DNA from: Lates calcarifer
Lineage: Eukaryota > Chordata > Actinopteri > Centropomidae
Length of the DNA: 64,000 bases
Reading direction: 5' to 3'
NCBI RefSeq assembly: GCF_001640805.2
Contig: NC_066838.1
Span: forward strand, 22,627,928-22,691,927
Shown here one piece after another: positions 52,501-64,000 of the stretch. The stretch's first letter is position 1; each line of letters opens with the position of its first letter. The notes under the pieces were generated by a model. That model was not told the origin of the DNA, did no database searches, and saw only the letters and a list, made by a program, of their open reading frames with translations. A program made the position numbers and the translations under genes.

Positions 52501-54424
52501 TCAGCTTTCAGCCTTTCAGCAGTGTTTACTCTCTCATCCTGTATCTGAAACTGGGTGAACTAATCTACATCTGTCCCCCCTGCTGGCACATCGCACTTGA
52601 AATAGGCTGTCACCCAGCTCTCCATCCTCTCAACGAGCTGCCAATAGACTGGCCAGCGGTCTCGTTCGCAGAGGAATTGCCTCCAGGCGTGGGAGACAAC
52701 ATCACAGCTCAGCCACACGTCATTCAAAACAAAACATAACCTCTGCTCTGCTGTCCTGCAGCTTGAGGGGAGGTTCTGTATTTGCATGTGAAAGCAAGAA
52801 GGAGAAGTCTCACTCCTATATATCGCAATTTCATGAAACAAAAAGAGTGACTGACACTTTTTCTAGTCTCAGTGACTAAAATGTTAGCTGTTGTAACCTC
52901 CCCTGGCTCAGACAATCCCTGTGGGACTTCTGCTTCGGTCCCAGACTCTTGCTTATAACCCTCAAACACGACTTAACGCAATTATCTCCATAATAGTCAT
53001 AATCTCCCTTTAGGTCCATTCAGAGCCTGAATAGGTATAATCATCCCCAGCACTATTTAGCTCTGAGGAGACGGAAGCCTTCCAGCTTGTCTTTAATACC
53101 TGGCTGCTTCAATTCTTGCTAATCCCTAGTTCAGCACAGTACGCTGTAAGGCCCCTCCATCATATCCACCAGAGTAATCACAGTAATTTCCTGCTACATT
53201 AAGAGGGTCATTTTTTCAATGCAGTGCTATTTAAATTGGCAACACTCATGTACGAGCTGATGGGGAGTGATCATTTGCGGCCAGGTGACAATCACAAGCT
53301 GTCACACTCTTGCAAACAGCAGCTCAGTGTATGGGGCACTTTACCGGGGCATGTTAACTTGTGATTAGTGAGTGTAGCAGCTATGTTAGAGCTAGCGGGA
53401 ATAATGAGAGTGATGATGGTGTGGACCACAAGCTGGCTGGTAGAAAAATCCATTTCCAATCCAAAGCAGCTTGGTATTGGTTCCTTTTCAGGTGGCAGTT
53501 TTCATTCTGTCTGCATGCAGGCTTATGCAGCAGTCAAACGGAGGAGGTGAAAGAGCAGGGCAGAGCCGTTTTTCCAAGATGAGGGGGCTTGTTGTTGTTA
53601 TTCACCTCAGGTGTTTGTCCACATGAATTTCACAGAACTAAACCTTTCATCTACGCTTCATGCTCGTTAACCATTCCCACTTGGCTGTTTGGTATTCTGT
53701 CTTTTTTTTTTAAGTCTAACTTCTGTTTCTCTAGTGTTCCATGATGGTGCTAATGAGGCAGATGGGGGATGTTTGTCCGCCATTCAGAGAAAGATATGAG
53801 GAGGAATCATAAAGGAGATATACAGAGTCCTCATGTGTGCTCTGTGGTAGAAATAGCAGAGAGGTCATTGCACACTTGTGTGTTTTCATGCCCAATCAAG
53901 CCCAGCAGCAAGCTGTACCTCCATGTGTGATTGACTGGGAAGGGAGAGAAGGTAAGGGAGGAAGAAGAGAGGAAATGAGAGGAGAGGAGATCGTTTTGGC
54001 TGTGATCAGGCATTACCTGGCTGTGACAGCACTCGTCTCTCTCAACAGCTGAGGCTTGTCACAGCTGCTGATGTCCCGCTGTGTTCAACCACACGTGAAT
54101 ACAGGCACACGCAGACACATTCTCTAACGCTCACATCCATGCATACTCAATCACACACTCATTTTTAGCGTGCATGCACACAAACCATGCACACACAGAT
54201 GCCCTCTCTCTGCTCTGCTCAGTCACTGTGACCACAGTGTTGCAGGCAGTACACAAGCAAAACCAGTGTCAAGATGCACCCACCCAGGATGCCAAGATAA
54301 CATCCCTGAAGTCTTGCTCATAACCTCATGAATTATGGAACACCTCTATTATCTAAAGGTTTTGGAATATCAAGAGAAAGAATAGAGTGAAATTTGTTTT
54401 TCCTGTTTTTTCATGTAATTTCAG
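46572..54424 (+). other. plxna2: intron 18 (7.9 kb), interrupting a GAP arginine codon
   Basis: The second largest intron in the window. It has mostly unique sequence, including low-repeat AT-motif stretches (51690-51930, 53150-53330) that could be conserved non-coding DNA, a purine-rich stretch at 49910-50010, and CA-rich sequence at 54100-54200. No nested gene was found on either strand. Confidence 0.8.
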
Positions 54425-54491
54425 AACAGAGTCAGTTGCAGAGAAGATGCTTACAAACTGGTTTGCCTTCCTCCTTCATAAATTCCTCAAG
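54425..54491 (+). CDS. plxna2: plexin-A2 window exon 19: GAP catalytic helix
   Basis: 67 bp (1 + 22 codons), ending in phase 0; the smallest exon in the window. It encodes (R)TESVAEKMLTNWFAFLLHK then F-L-K. RTESVAEKMLTNW follows the GAP arginine pair and is nearly invariant in plexins; FAFLLHKFLK fits A2. Acceptor atgtaatttcag; donor gttagt. Confidence 0.96.
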
Positions 54492-56082
<1,591 letters not shown>

Positions 56083-56158
56083 TAATGTATCAGTGAGAGA
56101 AAACCTAGCCATGTGTACAGATTATCAGTGCATTAGTGTGATAAAAGCTGTGTTCCAG

Positions 56159-56178
56159 CAGCCCAGCCAGCCAGCCAG
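56159..56178. repeat. (CCAG)n short tandem repeat
   Basis: Four to five CCAG units in intron 21, the first slightly irregular. Confidence 0.85.
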
Positions 56179-56309
56179 CCTCACTGTACTGTTGCCAGGC
56201 CTTCTATCAAACTGAATGACAGTGTGTGGTGCATCCCTCCGTCTGGCTGCTTTTGCTGCATGGTTGTGCCAATAAGACACAGTAGACAGAGTCAGAGTGT
56301 GCATGTCTT

Positions 56310-56333
56310 TGTGTGTGTGTGTGTGTGTGTGTG
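56310..56333. repeat. (TG)12 microsatellite
   Basis: Perfect TG run in intron 21, about 300 bases after the (AC)14 tract and complementary to it. Confidence 0.95.
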
Positions 56334-57074
56334 ATTTTGCGTCTGTGACGTGGCTGTCTGGCTGACCCAGGTAAAGGCTGACAGACGGGCTTGCCAGCCT
56401 CATGCCGGGCTCCACTCCCACGCAGTCTGCCACTTCCATCCTCGCCTGTCCGTACCTTGCCTGCCATTGCCCTGTCCCTCTCATTTTCTCTCACTTCACA
56501 TGGGTGGAGAGAACAAAAGCCCCCCTCTGCTTACTGCAAATCAGCACGTCATCCCTCACCCCACAATATTGCTCTCTGTCCATCCACTATCCTCTCTCTT
56601 GTTCTCTTCTGTCCATTTCTGAATCTTTCACTGATGCCCTGAAAATAATTGAGTGTGTGCATCTGTCCATGTCTGTATGTGTATATGTGCAACTGCTTTT
56701 GTGTCTTGTATTTTGTATTTTTTGTTTTTTGTGATGAGTGTAAGGTTAGACAGTTTTTGGAGGATGTTGTGCAAAGCAGGGATATCATGTGGTCACCTGG
56801 CAGAGGTACAAAGTAATAAAACCCAGTCAACAGAGGAGAAAATCAATGATCACTCCCAGCATGAGAGCCACAATGGCTGTCCATTTCCCCATCAGCACCC
56901 TGATTATCATTTCATTACCCCACAACAAGCCGTCAGCCACTGCCCTCCACCAGCACTGCTTATAGCTTCCACCTGTTTCCTCCTGCTTCCAATTTTTTCC
57001 TTTTGAAAGGAGGTGATTTTCTCATAGATCGCTTTTCATCCTGTCTTGTCTCCTCTACTCTTCTCTTCTTTCTG

Positions 57075-57310
57075 ACCCTGACGGGCCGACTGCTGCGTAT
57101 GCTAATGGCACGCCATCTCTACGACACAAGTACCAATTAAAGTGCGCAGCCTGCCTGCATATACATCTTGAAATCGTTCGTGTGCAATGTTTAATTAAGA
57201 TGCGTGTCACTCCAAGTCTGGGAGAGGAGTACACATGCCGAGAGCTGTACAAGAACATCGGCTGTTGATAATGTGTGTAGAGAGCTCTCTTTGGGAGCCG
57301 TGTAGGGTGA
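57075..57310. promoter_or_regulatory. candidate conserved non-coding element
   Basis: Unique sequence with several CpGs, CGTATGCTAATGGCACGCC, TTTAATTAAGATGCG and ATCGTTCGTGTG-like words, in an intron otherwise filled with simple repeats. It resembles vertebrate developmental enhancers with homeodomain sites. This is a judgement from texture only. Confidence 0.25.
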
Positions 57311-57602
57311 CGTTCCACCAACTGAAAGGCAAATGAGGTTTGAAAGAAAAGTGTTTTAATAGTTTGTTTTGTGTCATAAGGAAGTCATGCTTGTCTTAGC
57401 ACAGTACACAATTGCCCTGCATGGTAACTGGTTGTAAAGGCAATGGATAAAGCACACACCAAAGTATTATGGTTTGCCCACATTTTAATTCAGAGCACCT
57501 GTCCATCTCGAAAAAATGGTGGTTTTCATTTGTATATATTAAACATGTATCACCGAACCTCTCCACTCAGTTGTGTATAACAGTCTGTATTTGTTTCCTC
57601 AG

Positions 57603-57706
57603 AGTGGCGCCAGGGGCGAATGGCTCGCGTGGTGCTGCAGGATGAAGACATCACCACCAAGATAGAAAATGACTGGAAGAGACTCAACACTCTCATGCAC
57701 TACCAG
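57603..57706 (+). CDS. plxna2: plexin-A2 window exon 22: Rho-binding domain, middle
   Basis: 104 bp (2 + 34 codons), ending in phase 0. It encodes [20 protein letters not shown] then [20 protein letters not shown] and [24 protein letters not shown] are plexin-A RBD signatures; RVVLQDED and TLMHYQ fit A2. Acceptor tttcctcag; donor gtaaat. Confidence 0.97.
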
Positions 57707-60700
57707 GTAAATACACACAAAGGTTCTAGTGGAATGTTTTCCTTAATTAACTCTCAAACTTTGCCTTTTTTTAAACCAAGAAAAGGTTCATTTCAATTCA
57801 ATTTCTGCCATGGCTTTTATTATGGAAATTGTACCACACACCTTGCCAAACTTTGATGTTTCCTGCACTTGACTTTTAGGCAGCCAATTTTCAGCTCCTC
57901 ATTTGCATGCCCATGCCTGGTGTAATCCAAGTGACTCACAGAATAGAGGACAATTACCGTACAGGTGGCAGGAGAGATGAACTCTCAACATCTCAGCCGA
58001 CACTTCTCCCTCCTCCCTGGAGAGAGGAAGCTGCTCAAGTCAGGAGGACAGAATCTCTCTTGTTCTCTCCTCTCTGCCCCGTTGACTTCTACGCCAGCAA
58101 CAATTAGTCCCGCTGTGACTGCCTGCTTCTGTCTCTTCACATGTAGAAACTCAAATTCACACCCCACAATTTGAGGGCCCACAGGGTCACCTGTTGCCCC
58201 CTGTTAAACAGAGAGAAAAGTACAGAGCTAAAGTGGAAGAAAACTGAGAACAAGAGTTATACATTTTTCATGAGACTTTATACCTGTTGAAATTGTAAAT
58301 TTAAAAAGGGAGACCAAGAGGGAGGGAAACGTAGCCAGAGAGAAATAATACAGAGGAATAAAAGGAATTAAAGGGAATAAAGGAAGAAACAGGCAAGGCA
58401 GAATTAGAAAGCAGTCATGTCCACAGGTCATGCATCTTTTGCAGCTCATCTTCAGCCAGCTCTCATTAGTCAGCCATCTGTGGACTACCTGTTCAAGAGT
58501 AGATGCTGGAACTCAGATAGAGCTATTGCTGGGGTAGAACACCGGAATCATGGGGCCAGGAGATGCAGCTCCCTCTAGATGCAGAAAAAGGGAATGAGGT
58601 CTAGCAAGGATCAAGCCCTCATAGTGGGGGGTCAGTCTGAACTCATGCCCCCCAGAGCAAGCAGAATAATTTAACAGATGTAGGAGTCATTAGAGTAAGG
58701 GACTCATCATAGTGTCCTTCACACAGGACTTGGCACCATGCAGCTTGTATCCCCTTTGTCTTCCCTCCCTTGTCACCCTCCTTTCTGTCCTTACCTTCAT
58801 TGTCTTCACTTTCTCAAATTTTCTCTTTTCATTTTTGCTTTGCTTACATTTTTTTCCCATTTTCCATGTTTTTTTCGTTTTTGTCCACTGACGAGCAATG
58901 AGCACTGTTTTTGCCTCCTTTTTGCTCTGAGCACCTCTTCTTCTCTAGTCTCTGCAGTGCTTTAATCCTTGATGAAGCAGCACAGGATGTTTGCTTCCAC
59001 ACCATAATGGGCACCTCTGTTGTTTTTCTTTTTCTTTCTTCTTTTTGCGGTTCTTTTCGTCACAGTCCGTCTGCCATCGTTAGCCAAGGGAGACACTATA
59101 GGGGGCACAGTAACACGCGTGTGGCCACTTTACTTGTTCGCTCGCTCAATCGCAGATCTGAGGACTGCTTTTGATCACGGAACGTAAGGTCCAACACTGT
59201 GCAACTTTAGAGGAGATGCTGGAGGGCTGCAGGGCAGTGTGGGGAGGAGAGAGGAAAAGAAAGAGAGGGAGAAAGAGAAGAAGCATGAAGGAACAGGGCA
59301 GTTGGTGGTCGTAGATGAGCGTAGGATGAAACAGCATAGACACTTGTGCTGTTTTGATGAGCTGGCAATGGCAACTGTGAGTGAGCTTGTTTGCGTCATA
59401 CGCCATGCCACTGCACTGGCAGCTCCAACAGCACATCTGGCTGCCTATCACAACAAGGAAGCACAGCTCATTAGGCCCCAGAGTGAGAGAAAAGCTTGAA
59501 GAAGAAAAATGGAAAGGGGTCTGAAATATGCAGAATGAGACTGAGCTTCACCTTGAGTCTTTGCTAATTTTCCTGTAGCAGAGACACAGGGACCAGACAG
59601 CGACATTAAAATTCATAAGGCTCACAGCATCCCAAGAAACCCCACTGGCTATTTACCCTGCCACATGGGAAATAATGGTTTACATAACCTGGATATGGAA
59701 ATACACACCTTCCCAACTCCCTGCTACTCTAAAATTAAAAACATAAATACACACATTTAAAGTGAGTTCAGAATCTTTATTCAGCACCTTTGCATTCACA
59801 GTCAGGGGACTAAACTCCCATCCTCCCACCCTACTCTCTCTATTTTTGTGTTTTTTTCAATGCTTTTTTGTGCATTGATAAAGGTAGAAGAAGACAGAGG
59901 CACACTCAAATATACACACAACACATGTGCACACACATGTATAGCACAGAACCACACTGCAGATGCTTATACACAGAGAAACACAGGGGTCGGGATAAAA
60001 GATTTATGAGACTAGAGAGTTTTTTGGCTGATTGCTGATTTCGATCTTTCTTTGTTGATTAATCTCCCTCCCTGTCAAAGCAAAGCTTTCATCACACCTT
60101 CTTTCTTCTCTACCTCCCCCGTCTCTGTCATCTTGAGACATGCTAGTGTTAACCTCGCAGCTGCTGGATAGTATCCGGGCAGTAAGCAGGGATCCCAAGG
60201 AGTCCCACAACCACATGAATCAGATATTTCACAGACTTGACTCACTTTGGGCAGAGGGCAGCATTAACAATTCTCATAAACAGGACATTATCATGAACTG
60301 AAGTTGTCAGACTGCTTGGGTTATTTATGATGATTCAAATTGCAAACAGACCAACAATGTATTCGCTGGGGCTGCGCGTGAGTAATTACACTGATGATGT
60401 TTGACAAAGTGTTGATTTATTACAGGTGGACTGTGGCTTTTTCAGCATATTAATACTTGTTTGCCACATCCATTTGTGAGGACACATGGGCAGCGTGTGT
60501 TTTGTCTGCAATATTATTCCTAATGTGAAGATAAGTGACAGTAAAGGGCAGACTGCTCCCTCCTTCGCTTTGGCTGAGACTGCGTCAAAATGAAAAGTAA
60601 AGTCAGTTTGGAAACTTTTATCCCCTGCTGCCCAGTGACCTCTGCCTGTCCTCTTCTCTGCGGTGAAGGAACAGGGAGAGCAGACAGTGATGACCACACC

Positions 60701-63254
60701 AGGAGAGCCTGCCAGCTAGATCCTGTTACCCACCTAGCAGACATCACTTGGGGCATTTTGGGCTATTTTCAACAGCCCCAGACACAATGGATACTACTAC
60801 ATTTCTAAGTGTTCATTAATCTAATGCTGTTGCTGTCTTGGCTTGCTGGTCCACATTGTAAACCTGAATACACATTCCAGACAAGCAGGAAGATTAAGCT
60901 TTTAGGAGGAAGAATAGTCTCTGAGTAAATATCTTAAACAAATAGTGTTTTCCATTGAAGAGGAGAGACATATTTGATTAATCCTGCTTCTTTGCTGTTG
61001 CACCCTGAGGCATATCTTCAATTCCAACAGCTGGAGTGTTTGTAAGAACTCACGCTGATTCTTCAGTGACACATTTTACCAAGTCCTGTAAACTGCCATT
61101 AAACTCTCCAAAAGATACTGTTTGAGAGAGTTATATTCACATATAATGGCTCATTACACATTTCGTCATTCCTGGCGACAATTACTCATATGCACAGGTT
61201 GTGTGTTTTCAAGCTAGTGGGCAGAGTTGACAGGTGTGATAAGCATCATGATCTGAGGGCATGAGTCCAGAAGAGATGCGACACCAAGGTGGAATCAGGC
61301 TAGGGCCAGGGCTGTGGGTTATGTGGGGAGGGCTGAGAAAAGAAAGATAGAGGCTGACCACACTCTGCTGTCTGGTCGGCTCTGCACTGTCTAATGGAAG
61401 GTCTTATCACAGGCGGGGCCCACAGCCCTTATCACACCTGCCCACTATCAGCCCCACACTGGATTATCCCTGAAGGGCGAATCTGCACGCCTTCAATCAT
61501 TTACTCTATCACAAGGACCCATCTCTGCTGTAGCCTCTCTGTCAGCCATAAAAAGCAGAGAGAAAGAGAGAGAGAGATGGAGGGAGGCGTAAAGGGAAGA
61601 TGGGGGGTGGGAGAGAAGCTATTTCATGCTCCTCAGAGAAAATGTATCATAGGAATAGCGATGGAAACTTCACGGAACTCCACATTGTTGGTATATTAGA
61701 GTTGGTCTGCACATCGTCAGCCAAGAGAAGGCTATAGGATGGAGAGGCCATAGAAATTAGGTTTAGGAAAGCAGAGGAAAAATTAGAAGGTGAGAGAAAG
61801 GTCAAAGGCCTTAGTTGGTGGGTGGGGGTGGGGGGCGGGCGTTAGGGGAACCATTTTTCATTTCTCTCCAAGAGGTCTGGGAGCCAGGGCTGCATCTTTA
61901 AGAGGATTCCTCCAGATTTCAATCCCAGTTTCAAGTGTCTCTCTATTGTGGCCAGTAGAGGCCAGATGGCAACTCCAACTAATAACACAGCCGAGATTAG
62001 TTTGGGAAGAGCGGGAGAAAAGGGAGAGGACAAGACTGAGGGGGAGAGAGAGGAGCTTGACTCTCAAGAGAAAGGAGGAATTCTGTAAATGTCTATCCCA
62101 ACATTCCAGCAGCTTATTTTCCAACAAGGGACGGAAAAAAGACGATTCCTGCTAAAGCCAATGAAACAAAGAATTTTTCTCTTTTTCTATAGATTCTTTG
62201 AGGTATTCCTTTTGGAGCCTGGCATTTGCCTTTTGTTTATTTCTCCACTGGAGGCTCCTCAGATTTTCTTTGCTGGGTCTGAAGCAGAAATCCCTCCTCA
62301 GGGTGGGCTGTAAATGCCAGCCAACAAGCTGTTTGTTGTTTTGGCTTTCAGAAAAGAACCTCAAGTTTTGTTTGCTGTGTTTTGTGTTTTTCTAAAATGT
62401 GATGTTTTGGTGTACTAACAATACAAGCATTTTAAAGATTCATCATAATTAAATTGCCATTTCATGATTAATTAATTACACCATTAGATCTAAGTTAAAA
62501 TGACACTTATAAAAGAGATATTGAGGACATCCTTTCTAATGTGGGTTGCATGCGTTTTTCTCAACTTACCCAAAGTGACTGGAGCACATCATATAAGGCC
62601 AGGAACCCTTTGTAAATATAAACCACACGGGGGCGGGGGGTAACCTCAGTGTCTGTCTCTTATTCATGACACGCCATCTTTTACACAGCCTCTTCTCTTC
62701 GTCTTTCTCTTTGACTCCATGCTGCTCTAATGCTATTATTATACCTACGTACCCCATTTTCTTTAGGGGTATGAAGTGTACAGGAGATGAGACATCCAGC
62801 ATTCTAGTCTCTCCTTCTGACAGTCTCCTTTTCCCTTCCCCCCTTCTCTCTCTCTTTCTCTCTCACCCTCTTAGCATCTTATCCTAGTTCCAAAGCTTAC
62901 ATCATGTCTCTAATGTTTGTGAAGGGGATGACAATGACAGTCATGATGAGTACAGCCATCATGCAGCCACAGTACTCTGCTCTGCTGAAAAAAGCCACGG
63001 GGCTGTGGAAGAGAACAGCAGGGAGCACAGATTTGACAGGAAGGCATGGGTCGTGGAGGAGTTTGGGATATGTTTTGTTCAGGGGATTATTCACCAAGGA
63101 CCTGACATTCCCTTGTGTAGTCTAACCTTTTACTATTACATAAACATGTTTCAAGAAAAAATAGTCTCAGAATAACACACACTGTTCTAATTACAATATG
63201 GAAATCAGCCAAACAGCATCAGCCGATTCATGTTGCAACTGTCTCTTCACACAG
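57707..63254 (+). other. plxna2: intron 22 (5.5 kb)
   Basis: Mixed unique sequence with purine-rich stretches (59240-59290, 61555-61610) and an AT motif-rich stretch at 62440-62500 with overlapping ATTAATTA sites. No exon, RNA gene or classifiable mobile element was seen. Confidence 0.8.
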
Positions 63255-63354
63255 GTGTCAGACCGCTGCGTTGTGGCTTTGGTGCCAAAACAGACCTCAT
63301 CATACAACATCCCTTCCTCAGCCAGCATATCACGCACCTCCATCAGCAGATACG
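63255..63354 (+). CDS. plxna2: plexin-A2 window exon 23: end of Rho-binding domain and A2-type linker
   Basis: 100 bp (33 codons + 1). It encodes [20 protein letters not shown] then [27 protein letters not shown](A/S)[12 protein letters not shown] is the most diagnostic paralogue marker in the window: A1 and A4 diverge after VAL(V)xKQ. It closes the RBD and enters the linker before the C-terminal GAP half. Acceptor cttcacacag; donor gtgagt. The next exon lies outside the window. Confidence 0.97.
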
Positions 63355-64000
63355 GTGAGTTAGTAGACCAGATTGTTCTTTTCATACCCTTGTTGTGGCT
63401 TTGACACTGATTACACTGATTGCAGAATGCCATACAGCATATATATTAGGCAATTACAGTTGGACTTCCAAGCTTATTCAACAGTTAATCAACATTTAAT
63501 TTCATGCAAATGTAGTCTTGTTGCTCTTGTTGCTGCATCATAATGTTTTTTTTTATTTTAGTTGTTCTTTCAGTTATGAACAAAGCCTAAAACCACTCTC
63601 CCCAAAGCAATGGTCAGCTCTGTTTGGAGGTGCTGTTCTTTTTGCTGCAGAGGGTAGTGGGTGGGTTTGCAGCCTTTTTCTCTCTCCAACTGTGTGTGCT
63701 GCAGTTTGCCTTACAGTTCAGGTCCAAACTCTGTTGGATGGTACATGGAAATGAAGTGAGAGATGTAGCCATTGTTTGTCTTTAAAGAGACAATATTAAT
63801 GTAATGGATATGCATTATGTGCAAGACACAGTGGCCCGCACACTTGCACATGGAGTACCTATACACACATGTGCCAATACACACATACTTCAGATGTGCT
63901 TGTAGTTTGTGCTGCTGGGTGCCAAATTTGGTCCTACGCCAGACACACAGCAGCACCAGGCAACTTGTGATTGCTAATTATTCTCTGTGAATGATACTTC
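63355..64000 (+). other. plxna2: 5' part of the intron after window exon 23
   Basis: AT-rich start with a CA-containing 3' part (63835-63890). No exon was found before the window ends. The exons for the C-terminal GAP half should lie downstream. Confidence 0.8.

Noticed and set aside
62440..62500. Overlapping ATTAATTA words in intron 22
   Set aside because: Suggestive of homeodomain binding, but AT-rich introns produce such words often and no other structure supports a call.

Overview
The window is a stretch of vertebrate, almost certainly teleost fish, genomic DNA filled by one gene on the + strand: the central part of plxna2 (plexin-A2), a single-pass receptor for class 6 and other semaphorins. 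The assignment comes from my memory of the family, with no search run. Conceptual splicing of 23 GT-AG exons gives about 1,120 residues that line up without gaps in exon order with human PLXNA2, from the end of the sema domain (about residue 505) to the end of the Rho-binding domain (about residue 1,630). The last exon ends in an A2-type [10 protein letters not shown] linker rather than the A1 or A4 version. A fish, probably spiny-rayed, is suggested by two diverged interspersed repeats I associate with percomorph genomes (16467-16940 and 40123-40435), by abundant CA/TG and CT microsatellites, and by introns shorter than those of the mammalian gene.

Layout: 1-859 is the end of an intron; the exons for the sema domain proper and signal peptide lie upstream. 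Exons 1-2 (860-10221) carry the sema end and PSI1; exons 3-4 (12727-15146) the first IPT fold; exon 5 PSI2; exons 6-7 the second IPT; exon 8 PSI3; exons 9-15 (26786-42259) the remaining IPT folds of the stalk; exon 16 (42855-43089) the membrane-proximal end, the transmembrane helix and the basic stop-transfer; exon 17 the juxtamembrane segment; exons 18-19 the first half of the split GAP domain with its arginine pair; exon 20 the GAP-RBD join; exons 21-23 the Rho-binding domain. The C-terminal half of the GAP domain lies beyond 64000. Coding sequence is only about 3.4 kb (5%). The rest is intron with microsatellites, two repeat copies and some stretches that look like conserved non-coding DNA. 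I found no nested gene, RNA gene or prokaryotic feature.

Three exons do not keep the reading frame although their splice sites and protein sequence are otherwise normal: exon 9 has one base too many near 26927, exon 11 one base too few near 32160, and exon 17 either one base too many near 44939 or an acceptor moved 10 bases into the exon. As written, the first two stop translation in the extracellular stalk. Because the other 20 exons are intact and the protein is well conserved on both sides, assembly indels are the simplest explanation, but a real lesion is not excluded. The most interesting regulatory feature is a (TG)30 tract ending 7 bases before exon 20, paired with a C13(AC)14 tract 32 bases after exon 21. 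Together they bracket two GAP/RBD exons and could form a UG:CA duplex in the pre-mRNA.
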